A stretch of 64,000 nucleotides of DNA from Pseudomonas mosselii (GTDB taxonomy: Bacteria; Pseudomonadota; Gammaproteobacteria; Pseudomonadales; Pseudomonadaceae): the NCBI RefSeq assembly GCF_005796105.1, contig NZ_VAUO01000002.1, positions 682,001 through 746,000 on the forward strand. The letters run 5' to 3'. Made by a program: the position numbers and the translations under genes. The notes beneath the pieces are model-generated. The model was not told the DNA's origin and made no database searches. It was given only the letters and a program-made list of their open reading frames with translations. Below, piece after piece: positions 46,470-55,084 of the stretch (the first letter of the stretch is position 1; each line of letters starts with the position of its first letter).

Positions 46470-46781
46470 ATGAAACTTCTCAGCTCCTGGCTGATGGCTT
46501 GCGCGCTGTTCAGCGGCGCAGCCCTCGCCTCCAGCCCGCAAGCCTGGAACGACCAGCGCCAGCACATGCTCAAGGCCTGCCTGAAGGCCAGCCAGTTCAA
46601 CAATGCGCATGCCCTGGGCAAGCCCGCCGAGTTCGATGACCGGGTTGGCTATAGCGCCTTGCTGATCGAAGGCGTCTACCGGCAGAAGCACATGAACAAG
46701 CGCACCGGCACCGAACTGTGCCTGTACGACCACCAGCGCCAGCAGGCCTTCGTTACCGAGTGGAATGCAGGCAAGCCGTGA
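46470..46781 (+). CDS. small exported protein of unknown function
   Basis: 103 aa from the ATG at 46470 (MKLLSSWLMACALFSGAALA), a clear signal peptide cleaved after ALA. The mature 80 residues contain a Cys pair (LKACLKAS, TELCLYDHQ) and no recognised domain. Its stop overlaps the GTG start of the next gene (GTGA), so the two are translationally coupled. Confidence 0.7.
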   Translation: MKLLSSWLMACALFSGAALASSPQAWNDQRQHMLKACLKASQFNNAHALGKPAEFDDRVGYSALLIEGVYRQKHMNKRTGTELCLYDHQRQQAFVTEWNAGKP

Positions 46782-47524
46782 ACCACAGCATCCATTTCAG
46801 TTGCACCGGCTGTGGCCGATGCTGCACCGGCCACCATGTTCCCCTCACCCTTGCTGAAACCCACCGCTGGGCGGCGTCCGGCGGGCAAGTGGTGGTGCTC
46901 ATCGAAGGCTTTATCAGCGATGGCCCCGGGATGCCGCTGGAGCAACGCGAGCATGTGCTACGCCGCTCCCACCCCGTGCGCTGCGGCGACGGCGAACTAC
47001 AGGTGTCGGTGACCTTCGCCGCGTTCAACCCTGGTCGCTGCCGCAACCTTGACGACGACGACCGCTGCACGATCTATGCGCAGCGGCCACTGGTATGCCG
47101 TATCTATCCAGCCGAGATCAACCCGCACCTGCCGCTGCGCCCAGAAAACAAGGACTGCCCAAGCGAAGCCTGGCAGCAGGGGCCGGCGCTGATCCTCGGT
47201 GGGCAGTTGCAGGATGCAGGGCTCATCGCGCTGATCGAGGCCTCACGCCGGGCCGACCGTGAAGATATCGCCAGCAAGGTCGCCATCTGCCAGGCACTGG
47301 GGATGACCACCAGTGCGCTCAAGGGCAACGGCTTTACCGCCTGGCTACCCGACATGGGCGCCCTGCTTTCGGCGCTGGAGACGCAGACGCAGCCTGTGGA
47401 TAACGCCACGCAATCGCAGTGGCAAGTACACATGACTGACGAGGCCCTGGCTGCCAGCCTGCACCTGCATGGTGTGCAGACCACCGCCGAAGCACCGGTG
47501 TACTACGCCTTTATCGGGTTTTGA
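46778..47524 (+). CDS. YkgJ/FliB-like cysteine-cluster protein
   Basis: 248 aa from the GTG at 46778. The N-terminal FSCTGCGRCCTGHHVPLT (C9, C12, C15, C16) and GRCRNLDDDDRCTIYAQRPLVCRIYP in adjoining parts make the CxxCxxCC...C...CxxxP cluster shared with YkgJ proteins and flagellin lysine-N-methylase FliB. A cluster-binding role is likely; the methylase label is only a family suggestion. Coupled to the small exported protein upstream. Confidence 0.82.
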   Translation: MNHSIHFSCTGCGRCCTGHHVPLTLAETHRWAASGGQVVVLIEGFISDGPGMPLEQREHVLRRSHPVRCGDGELQVSVTFAAFNPGRCRNLDDDDRCTIYAQRPLVCRIYPAEINPHLPLRPENKDCPSEAWQQGPALILGGQLQDAGLIALIEASRRADREDIASKVAICQALGMTTSALKGNGFTAWLPDMGALLSALETQTQPVDNATQSQWQVHMTDEALAASLHLHGVQTTAEAPVYYAFIGF

Positions 47525-47536
47525 GCGCGAACGCCA

Positions 47537-47875
47537 CTAGGGGATACTCACCAGCAACGTGACCCCGGTCGGCTGCATCGCCCGCGCCTGGGCGCCATCG
47601 GTGAGCGCAATGACCTGCATGTTCAAGGCAGCGGCCTTGCCACATGCGGGGTCACTGAGATCGTAGCTTAACCGCAGCGTGACCCCGTCGACGCTAATCA
47701 AGCGGCCCTGCGCTGGCGGACTGCGCCGCGTAAGGCTAGCGTCGCCGACCTGTAGCGCGCAGGTAGGCTCGACAATGCGGCCGCGGAACTCGATCACGCC
47801 TTGGGCCATCGTGTGCAGGACAACACCCGAAAACGTGATGACCACAAGCCAGAGGGTGAACATGAGCTTTTTCAT
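47537..47875 (-). CDS. orphan type 1 fimbrial-like protein
   Basis: 112 aa with a hydrophobic signal sequence (MFTLWLVVITFSGVVLH). The mature part GVIEFRGRIVEPTCALQV has the pilin N-terminal pattern and cysteines C39 and C78 at the spacing of the pilin disulfide. It is shorter than usual pilins (150-180 aa) and there is no chaperone or usher beside it. Either a reduced pilin-like protein or a remnant. Confidence 0.7.
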   Translation of the reverse strand: MKKLMFTLWLVVITFSGVVLHTMAQGVIEFRGRIVEPTCALQVGDASLTRRSPPAQGRLISVDGVTLRLSYDLSDPACGKAAALNMQVIALTDGAQARAMQPTGVTLLVSIP

Positions 47876-48016
47876 GGTGTGCGCCTTGCCTCGGTGGGTA
47901 CACCCTCAGCATGCCGCGCATCAGGCGTTAGCCAAATGGCGAAACTGCGCCACATGGCGTCGTCGTTTTCCCATTCAAGATCAGAAAAAGCCGCATCAAT
48001 GCCTAACTGACAGCCA

Positions 48017-48061
48017 TGACAGCTTGCTGTCACGCTGCCGACCCCCATGACACGCTATAAG
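48017..48061 (+). promoter_or_regulatory. dyad operator and -10 of the RND/two-component operon
   Basis: TGACAGC-TT-GCTGTCA (48017-48032) has perfect 7-bp arms; a third half-site TGACAG lies just upstream (48008-48013). A good -10, TATAAG (48056-48061), lacks a -35 hexamer at 17 bp, so the promoter looks activator-dependent. The dyad resembles CusR/CopR-type boxes built on TGACA/TGTCA. Confidence 0.55.
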
Positions 48062-48092
48062 AAACCTATCCCCACGCCACCGCGAACATCCC

Positions 48093-49280
48093 ATGACCGC
48101 ACGCCCGATGCGTTACTTGCCGATCATCCTGGCCGCTGCCGCCCTCTTCGCCGTAGCGGGTTGGCTACTGGACAAACCTGCGGCCCCGAGCACGGCCAGC
48201 GCGGGCATTCCGGTACGCGTGGTGGCGGTGGCCCAGCAAGACGTGCCGCGCTACCTGGGCGCTATCGGCTCGGTACTGTCGCTGCACAGCGTCGAAGTGC
48301 GACCGCAGGTCGAAGGCGTGCTCACGCAAGTCCTGGTGAAGGAAGGGCAATGGGTGAAACAGGGCGACTTGCTGGCCACCCTCGATGACCGGGCGATCCG
48401 CGCCAGCCTTGACCAGGCCCGCGCACAACTCGGCCAGACACAGGCGCAACAGCAAGTGGCCAACGTCAACCTCAAGCGCTACAAGCTGCTGAGCAGCGAC
48501 GACAGCGTGTCGAAACAGACCCTCGACCAGCAGCAGGCGCTGGTCAATCAGTTGCAGGCAACGCTCAAAGGCGACCAGGCGGCCATCGACAACGCCAGCG
48601 TGCAGTTGAGCTACACGCAGATCCGCTCGCCGGTCAGCGGCCGCGTGGGTATTCGCAACGTCGACCCGGGCAACCTGGTGCGCACCAGCGATACCCAGAG
48701 CCTGTTCAGCGTCACCCAGATCGACCCGATCGCGGTGGAGTTCTCACTGCCACAGCAGCAGTTACCGACCCTGCAAAACCTGCTAAAGGCCAGTACCCCG
48801 GCCCAGGTCGAGGCTTACATGGACGCCGACGGCGAGCGCAGTCTGCTGGGCACGGGGCACCTAGCGCTGATCGACAACCAGGTATCGGCCACCACCGGCA
48901 CGGTGCGGGTCAAGGCCGAATTCGACAACCAGGACGGCCACCTGTGGCCTGGCCAACTGGTCACCGTGCGCCTGCGCACCGCCGTGGATGAGCACGCCCT
49001 GGTGGTGCCGCCGCCGGTGGTGCAGCGCAGTATCGACGGCCACTTCGTCTACCGCCTGGACGGCGACAAGGTCACCAGCGTGCCGGTGAAAGTGCTGTAT
49101 CAGGACAGCACGCTGAACATCGTCGCGGGGGTCAAGGCAGGCGATTGCCTGGTGCTCGACGGACAATCGCGACTCAAACCGGGCAGCCGGGTGGCCCCAA
49201 GCGATGAGGCCGCATGCAGGCCCGCACAGCGTTTGGCCGAGGGTAGTGTGGCCAGTGACCACCTGGAGCCCCAGCCATGA
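48093..49280 (+). CDS. RND efflux periplasmic adaptor (membrane fusion protein)
   Basis: 395 aa. Single N-terminal TM (LPIILAAAALFAVAGWLL), then the MFP lipoyl halves (VEVRPQVEGVLTQVLVKEG and IRSPVSGRVGIRNVDPGNLV in pieces) flanking an alpha-hairpin (about residues 100-175). The beta-barrel and membrane-proximal domains follow (GTVRVKAEFDNQDGHLWPGQ). Resembles MdtA/MuxA. No lipobox. Overlaps the permease gene by 4 bp. Confidence 0.93.
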   Translation: MTARPMRYLPIILAAAALFAVAGWLLDKPAAPSTASAGIPVRVVAVAQQDVPRYLGAIGSVLSLHSVEVRPQVEGVLTQVLVKEGQWVKQGDLLATLDDRAIRASLDQARAQLGQTQAQQQVANVNLKRYKLLSSDDSVSKQTLDQQQALVNQLQATLKGDQAAIDNASVQLSYTQIRSPVSGRVGIRNVDPGNLVRTSDTQSLFSVTQIDPIAVEFSLPQQQLPTLQNLLKASTPAQVEAYMDADGERSLLGTGHLALIDNQVSATTGTVRVKAEFDNQDGHLWPGQLVTVRLRTAVDEHALVVPPPVVQRSIDGHFVYRLDGDKVTSVPVKVLYQDSTLNIVAGVKAGDCLVLDGQSRLKPGSRVAPSDEAACRPAQRLAEGSVASDHLEPQP

Positions 49281-52200
49281 ATACCCGCAACGGCATATCG
49301 GCCTGGTGCATCGACCACCCCATCGCCACCGTACTGCTGACCTTCGCCCTGGTACTGCTAGGCGCCATCGCCTTCCCGCGCCTGCCGGTGGCACCGCTGC
49401 CAGAGGCCGACTTTCCGACCATCCAGGTCACCGCCCAGTTGCCCGGTGCCAGCCCCGAGACCATGGCCTCTTCGGTGGCCACACCGCTGGAGGTGCAGTT
49501 CAGCGCCATCCCCGGCATGACCCAGATGACCAGCAGCAGCGCTCTGGGCTCGACCAACCTGACGTTGCAGTTCACCCTCGACAAGAACATCGATACCGCC
49601 GCCCAGGAAGTCCAGGCGGCAATCAACACCGCCACCGCGCGCCTGCCGCAGGACATGCCCAGCCCGCCGACCTGGCGCAAGGTCAACCCGGCCGACAGCC
49701 CGGTGCTCATCCTCACTGTCAGTTCCGCGCAGATGCCCACCAACGCACTGAGCGACTATGCCGAAACCCTGCTGGCACGCCAGCTCAGTCAGATCGAAGG
49801 GGTCGGCCTGATCAACATCACCGGGCAACTGCGCCCGGCCATTCGCGTGCAAGCCCAACCTGAAAAGCTCGCCGCCATCAGCCTCACCTTGGCCGACATC
49901 CGCCAGGCCATCCAGCAGACCAGCCTGAACCTGGCCAAGGGCGCGCTGTACGGCGAGCACAGCGTCTCGACCCTCGCCGCCAACGACCAGCTGTTCCATC
50001 CCGAGGACTACGCCAAGCTGATCGTCAGCTACCGCAACGGCGCACCGGTACACCTGTCGGATGTGGCCAAGGTGATCGACGGTGCCGAGAACGCCTACGT
50101 CAAAGCCTGGTCGGGCGACCAGCCGGGGCTGAACCTGGTGATCTTCCGCCAGCCCGGGGCGAACATCGTCGACACCGTGGACCGGGTACTCGACGCACTG
50201 CCACGCCTTCAACAGATGCTGCCAGCCTCGGTCGAGGTGTCGGTGCTGCAGGACCGTACCCAAACTATCCGCGCCTCGCTGCACGAGGTAGAGCTGACCT
50301 TGATGATCGCCGTGGCGCTGGTGATCGGGGTAATGGCGCTGTTCCTGCGCCAGTGGTCGGCGACCCTGGTGGTGTCCAGCGTGCTCGGCGTGACGCTGAT
50401 CGCCAGTTGCGCCCTGATGTACGTGTTCGGCTTCAGCCTCAACAACCTCACACTGGTGGCCATCGTCATCGCCGTGGGCTTTGTGGTGGACGATGCCATC
50501 GTCGTGGTGGAAAACATCCACCGCCACCTGGAAGCCGGCGACGACAGCCGTACCGCCGCGCTCAAAGGCGCTGGCGAGATCGGCTTCACCGTGGTCTCGA
50601 TCAGCGTCTCGCTGATTGCCGCGTTCATTCCGCTGCTGTTCATGGGCGGCGTGGTCGGCCGGCTGTTCAAGGAGTTCGCCCTGACCGCCACGGCGACCAT
50701 TCTCATCTCGGTGGTGGTATCGCTGACCCTGGCACCAACCCTGTGCGCGCTGTTCATGCGCAAGCCGCCCCAGGAGCCGCACGATGGTTTCGGCCAGCGC
50801 CTGCTGCGCGGGTACGAAAAGGGCCTGGACAAAGCCCTGGCGCACCAGCGCACCACCCTCGGTGTGTTCGGCGTGACGCTGGCGCTGGCGGTGGCGGGCT
50901 ACATCGCGATCCCCAAGGGCTTCTTCCCACTCCAGGACACAGGCTTCATCCTCGGCACCACCGAAGCCGCCGCAGACGTTTCGTACAGTTCGATGATCGA
51001 GAAACACCTGGCCCTGGCAAAGATCGTCGGTGCCGACCCGGCAGTGCGTGCCTTCTCGCATTCAGTGGGGGTCACCGGCAGTAACCAGACCATCGCCAAC
51101 GGCCGCTTCTGGATCTCGCTCAAGCCACGTGGCGAGCGCGATGTGTCGGCCAGCCAATGGATCGACCGCATGCGCCCTAAACTCGCGCAGGTGCCGGGTA
51201 TCGTCCTGTACATGCGGGCCGGCCAGGACATCAACCTCAGCTCCGGGCCCTCGCGCACTCAGTATCAATACGTGCTCAAGAGCAACGACGGCGTGGCGCT
51301 GAACATGTGGACCCAGCGCCTGACCGAGCGCCTGCGCCAGGTCCCGGCGTTGCGCGACCTGTCCAACGACTTGCAACTGGGCGCCAGCGTCACGCGGATC
51401 GACATTGACCGCCAGGCTGCGGCACGCTTCGGCCTGACCACCACCGACGTCGACCAGGCGCTATACGACGCATTCGGGCAACGTCAGATCAGCGAGTTCC
51501 AGACCGAGACCAACCAGTACAAGGTGATCCTCGAACTGGACGCGCGCCAGCGTGGCAAGGCCGAGAGCCTCAACTACTTCTACCTGCGCTCGCCGCTGTC
51601 GGGCGAAATGGTGCCGTTGTCGGCGCTGGCCCACGTCGCCGCGCCCAGCACCGGGCCGCTGTCGATCAGCCACGATGGGCTGTTCCCGGCCGCCAACCTG
51701 TCGTTCAACCTGGCCCCTGGCGTGGCCCTGGGCGATGCCGTGCAAATCATAGAACGCACCCAGCGCGAAATGGGCATGCCTGACGCGATCAGTGGCAACT
51801 TCCAGGGGGCCGCGCAGGCCTTCCAAAGCTCGCTGTCGAGCCAACCGTACCTGATCCTCGCCGCACTGGTGGCGGTGTACATCATCCTCGGCGTGCTTTA
51901 CGAAAGCTTCGTACACCCGCTGACCATCATCTCGACCCTGCCGTCGGCAGGCTTGGGCGCGATCATCTTGCTGTGGGCCAGCGGCCAAGGCTTCACCATC
52001 ATGGGGCTGATCGGCGTGGTACTGCTGATCGGCATCGTCAAGAAAAACGGCATTCTGTTGATCGACTTCGCCCTCGAAGCCCAGCGCAATCAGGCAATGA
52101 CGCCCGAGCAAGCGATCCGCCAGGCCTGCCTGGTACGTTTGCGGCCGATCATCATGACCACCCTGGCAGCGTTGCTGGGCGCAGTGCCGCTGATGTTCGG

Positions 52201-52369
52201 CTTCGGCACCGGTGCCGAGTTGCGCCAGCCGTTGGGTATCGCGGTGGTTGGCGGGCTACTGGTCAGCCAGGCGCTGACGCTGTTCACCACCCCGGTCATA
52301 TACTTGGCCCTGGAGCGCCTGTTCCATCGCCGCCACGCCGCCGCCACGGCCGCGCCGACCGCCAGCTGA
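49277..52369 (+). CDS. RND efflux permease (HAE1-type, MdtB/MuxB-like)
   Basis: 1,030-aa inner-membrane proton antiporter with 12 TM helices and two large periplasmic loops. The TM4 aspartate pair essential for proton transfer is D405-D406 (GFVVDDAIVVVENIHRHLE). The N-terminus ISAWCIDHPIATVLLTFALV and the GIVKKNGILLIDFALEAQ motif are typical of the drug (HAE1) group rather than the CusA metal group. No outer-membrane factor gene follows, so it must borrow a TolC-like channel. Confidence 0.94.
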   Translation: MNTRNGISAWCIDHPIATVLLTFALVLLGAIAFPRLPVAPLPEADFPTIQVTAQLPGASPETMASSVATPLEVQFSAIPGMTQMTSSSALGSTNLTLQFTLDKNIDTAAQEVQAAINTATARLPQDMPSPPTWRKVNPADSPVLILTVSSAQMPTNALSDYAETLLARQLSQIEGVGLINITGQLRPAIRVQAQPEKLAAISLTLADIRQAIQQTSLNLAKGALYGEHSVSTLAANDQLFHPEDYAKLIVSYRNGAPVHLSDVAKVIDGAENAYVKAWSGDQPGLNLVIFRQPGANIVDTVDRVLDALPRLQQMLPASVEVSVLQDRTQTIRASLHEVELTLMIAVALVIGVMALFLRQWSATLVVSSVLGVTLIASCALMYVFGFSLNNLTLVAIVIAVGFVVDDAIVVVENIHRHLEAGDDSRTAALKGAGEIGFTVVSISVSLIAAFIPLLFMGGVVGRLFKEFALTATATILISVVVSLTLAPTLCALFMRKPPQEPHDGFGQRLLRGYEKGLDKALAHQRTTLGVFGVTLALAVAGYIAIPKGFFPLQDTGFILGTTEAAADVSYSSMIEKHLALAKIVGADPAVRAFSHSVGVTGSNQTIANGRFWISLKPRGERDVSASQWIDRMRPKLAQVPGIVLYMRAGQDINLSSGPSRTQYQYVLKSNDGVALNMWTQRLTERLRQVPALRDLSNDLQLGASVTRIDIDRQAAARFGLTTTDVDQALYDAFGQRQISEFQTETNQYKVILELDARQRGKAESLNYFYLRSPLSGEMVPLSALAHVAAPSTGPLSISHDGLFPAANLSFNLAPGVALGDAVQIIERTQREMGMPDAISGNFQGAAQAFQSSLSSQPYLILAALVAVYIILGVLYESFVHPLTIISTLPSAGLGAIILLWASGQGFTIMGLIGVVLLIGIVKKNGILLIDFALEAQRNQAMTPEQAIRQACLVRLRPIIMTTLAALLGAVPLMFGFGTGAELRQPLGIAVVGGLLVSQALTLFTTPVIYLALERLFHRRHAAATAAPTAS

Positions 52370-52378
52370 GACAAGACC

Positions 52379-53050
52379 ATGCGTGTGCTGATCATCGAAG
52401 ACGAAGAAAAAACCGCCGATTACCTGCATCGGGGTCTGACCGAGCAAGGCTTCACCGTCGACCTCGCGCGCGACGGCATCGACGGTTTGCACCTGGCACT
52501 GGAAGGCGACTACGCGGTGATCGTGCTGGATGTGATGCTGCCGGGCCTGGATGGCTACGGTGTGCTGCGCGCCTTGCGCGCGCGCAAGCAGACCCCGGTG
52601 ATCATGCTCACCGCCCGCGAGCGGGTCGAGGACCGTATCCACGGCCTGCGCGAAGGCGCCGACGACTACCTGGGCAAGCCGTTCTCGTTCCTCGAACTGG
52701 TCGCCCGCCTGCAAGCCTTGACCCGCCGCAGCGCCAGCCACGAACCCTTGCAGGTGCAGATCGGCGATTTGTGGATCGACCTGATGGCGCGCAAGGCCAC
52801 CCGCGCCGGCCAGCGCCTGGAACTGACGGCCAAGGAGTTCTCGCTGCTCAGCGTACTGGCTCGCCGCCAGGGCGAAATCCTGTCCAAGACCGCGATTGCC
52901 GAGTTGGTGTGGGACATCAATTTCGACAGTGACGCCAATGTCGTGGAGGTCGCCATCAAACGCCTGCGCGCCAAGCTCGACGGGCCGTTCGACAACAAGC
53001 TGCTGCACACCATCCGAGGCATGGGCTATGTCCTGGAAAACCGCGCCTAG
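52379..53050 (+). CDS. OmpR/PhoB-type response regulator, heavy-metal subgroup (CopR/CusR-like)
   Basis: 223 aa. Receiver domain (1-115) with D51 phosphoacceptor (VLDVMLPGLDG) and the conserved ADDYLGKPF lysine. The C-terminal winged helix covers about 130-222 (LTAKEFSLLSVLARRQGEILSK, VWDINFDSDANVVEVAIKRLR, IRGMGYVLE). DINFDSDANVVEVAIKRLR is characteristic of the metal-response regulators. Nine bp after the pump gene; probably activates this operon through the TGACAGC dyad. Confidence 0.93.
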   Translation: MRVLIIEDEEKTADYLHRGLTEQGFTVDLARDGIDGLHLALEGDYAVIVLDVMLPGLDGYGVLRALRARKQTPVIMLTARERVEDRIHGLREGADDYLGKPFSFLELVARLQALTRRSASHEPLQVQIGDLWIDLMARKATRAGQRLELTAKEFSLLSVLARRQGEILSKTAIAELVWDINFDSDANVVEVAIKRLRAKLDGPFDNKLLHTIRGMGYVLENRA

Positions 53051-53101
53051 CAAAGGTGCGTCACAGCGGGTGTGTGCTGGCCTGGATGGGATTGGGATTC
53101 G

Positions 53102-54517
53102 ATGAGCGTAAAACACCCTTGGCGCGGCAAAACCGGTAACTCCATCGCCTTGCGCCTGTCGCTGCTGTTCGCGCTGGTGGCGCTGGGGGTGTTTGTGCTG
53201 ATCGGCAGCGCCCTGTATCGCCAGGTGGACCGCAGCCTGGATTTGCTGCCCCAGGCCGAGCTGGACGCACGCTTCAGCGTGCTGGAATCGGCACTCAACC
53301 GCTATGGCACCCCCGAGCACTGGGCCAAGATCCGCACCAAGCTCAACCTGCTCAGCGAGGAAGACCGGCGCATCCGCTTCTGGGCGGTGGGCAGCGACCC
53401 GACCTACGACTACGGCCACCCCAGCGAGCTGGTACGGGCCTTTGCCGAGGGCCCGCCGGGCATGCGCGACCTGCGCTTACCTGATCGCCCCTACCCTTAC
53501 AAGGTGCTGGTCAGCGAGCTGCCGGCGCTGGGCGAGCGCCCGCCGCTGCGCTTTCTGATCGGCATCGACACCGAATCGTTCTGGCAGGCCCAGCACAGCC
53601 TGCTGGTGGCCATCGTCGGGCTGGCTGCGCTGGGGGTGCTGCTGGCCTCGCTGTTGGGCTACTGGGTCGCACGGATCGGCCTCAAACCCTTGCAGGCGCT
53701 GTCGGACGAAGCCCAGCAACTGGCCCTGCCGCGCCTGGAGGGGCGCTTGCAAACTCAGCACCTGGCACCGGAGTTGGCGCAGTTCGCCGACGCCTTCAAC
53801 GCGACCCTGGCACGGGTCAACCAAGCCTATTCGCAGTTGGAGGCGTTCAACGCCGACGTGGCCCACGAGCTGCGCTCGCCCCTGACCAACCTGATCGGCC
53901 AGACCCAGGTGGCCCTGACCCGTGGGCGCAGCGCCGAACACTACTTCGAAGTGTTGCAATCGAACCTGGAGGAGCTGGAGCGCCTGCGCAGCATCATCAA
54001 CGACATGCTGTTCCTGGCCAGCGCTGACCAGGGCAGCAAGGCCACGGCCCTGACCCGCGCGTCGCTGGCCGAAGAGGTCGCCACCACCCTCGATTACCTC
54101 GATTACATCCTGGAAGACGCGCAAGTGCAGGTCCGTGTCAGCGGCGATGCCCAGGCGCAGATCGAAAAGGCGCAACTGCGCCGGGCTCTGATCAACCTGT
54201 TGAACAACGCCGTGCAGCACACCGCGCCCAATGCCGTGATCCAGGTGCACATTCAGGCTGACGAGCAGCAGGTGAGCATTGCCGTGACCAACCCCGGGCC
54301 TGGCATCGCCGACGAGCACCTGCCGTTGCTGTTCGAGCGGTTCTACCGGGTCGATGCAGCTCGCGCCAACAGCAGCGGCAACAACCACGGCCTAGGCCTG
54401 GCGATCGTCAAGGCCATCGCGCTGATGCACGGCGGCACGGTGTTCGTGCGCAGCCAGGGTGGTGCAAACACCTTCGGCATCCGCCTGCCGAGCGTCAACG
54501 ACGCAGGTTTGCGGTAA
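53102..54517 (+). CDS. heavy-metal-sensor-type histidine kinase
   Basis: 471 aa from the ATG at 53102 (MSVKHPWRG). Two TM helices (ALRLSLLFALVALGVFVLIG and LLVAIVGLAALGVLLASLLG) flank a 130-residue periplasmic sensor. HAMP, HisKA with H255 (VAHELRSPLTNLIG), N-box NLLNNAVQH, G-boxes PGPGIADEH and GLGLAIVKAI. The architecture is that of CusS/CopS. The periplasmic domain lacks an obvious His/Met-rich metal site, so the ligand is open. Confidence 0.92.
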   Translation: MSVKHPWRGKTGNSIALRLSLLFALVALGVFVLIGSALYRQVDRSLDLLPQAELDARFSVLESALNRYGTPEHWAKIRTKLNLLSEEDRRIRFWAVGSDPTYDYGHPSELVRAFAEGPPGMRDLRLPDRPYPYKVLVSELPALGERPPLRFLIGIDTESFWQAQHSLLVAIVGLAALGVLLASLLGYWVARIGLKPLQALSDEAQQLALPRLEGRLQTQHLAPELAQFADAFNATLARVNQAYSQLEAFNADVAHELRSPLTNLIGQTQVALTRGRSAEHYFEVLQSNLEELERLRSIINDMLFLASADQGSKATALTRASLAEEVATTLDYLDYILEDAQVQVRVSGDAQAQIEKAQLRRALINLLNNAVQHTAPNAVIQVHIQADEQQVSIAVTNPGPGIADEHLPLLFERFYRVDAARANSSGNNHGLGLAIVKAIALMHGGTVFVRSQGGANTFGIRLPSVNDAGLR

Positions 54518-54522
54518 AAACT

Positions 54523-54537
54523 CAAGGAACTTCCTTG
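54523..54537. promoter_or_regulatory. 15-bp palindrome after the histidine kinase gene
   Basis: CAAGGAA-C-TTCCTTG has perfect 7-bp arms around one base, 5 bp past the kinase stop and about 120 bp before the small secreted protein gene. Too short a loop for a terminator; it could be a protein-binding site. Confidence 0.35.
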
Positions 54538-54655
54538 GGATAGTTACTTTTTTCGCAACAGTGCTTATCCAAACAGCCTCTGTTTCCCACGCCCTTGGAG
54601 GACTAACTTTAGCCCTGTCTCCATTAGCACTTGCCCCGCAAGAAGGTTGTATCAA

Positions 54656-54880
54656 ATGTCCAACAGTATGGGTTTTGCCAGCGTATTCGTCCTGTCGTCC
54701 CTGTTGTTGTCGCCCCTGGCCATGGCCGAAGAATCCCAGGCTTTCGTGGCCCGTAATGCAGCACTTACCGAAGTGCATCAAGAGGCTCGCGAAGCCTTCG
54801 CCGCGCAGCACTCCGGCGCCGTGAAAGACGCACAGCAGACAGCTTCAAAAGTTCAAGCAGGCGATAATGCCGACAGCTGA
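54656..54880 (+). CDS. small secreted protein of unknown function
   Basis: 74 aa from the ATG at 54656, with AGAAGG 9 bp upstream. Signal peptide FASVFVLSSLLLSPLAMA cleaved before EESQ. The mature 50 residues are Ala/Gln/Glu-rich and probably helical (AALTEVHQEAREAFAAQHSG), without cysteine. No family recognised. It has its own terminator downstream. Confidence 0.65.
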   Translation: MSNSMGFASVFVLSSLLLSPLAMAEESQAFVARNAALTEVHQEAREAFAAQHSGAVKDAQQTASKVQAGDNADS

Positions 54881-54954
54881 TCGACTGCTCCGGCGTTTCC
54901 AGTTTTCCCTTGGCTACGCCATGGGCACCGCCCATGTTGATATGTTAGCCTTTC

Positions 54955-54984
54955 AAAGCCGCTGCTAATCAGCGGCTTTTTTAT
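54955..54984 (+). terminator. intrinsic terminator after the small secreted protein
   Basis: AAAGCCGCTG (54955-54964) pairs with CAGCGGCTTT (54970-54979) around CTAAT and runs into a T-tract. Confidence 0.9.
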
Positions 54985-55084
54985 GTGCAGGAAATATCAG
55001 CCAGGTTGTTACGTCTCACTATAAGAAACTTGCAATCCCGACAATAAAAACTGCCCCACCGCCAGACCAAAGGAGCTTGTCCCG

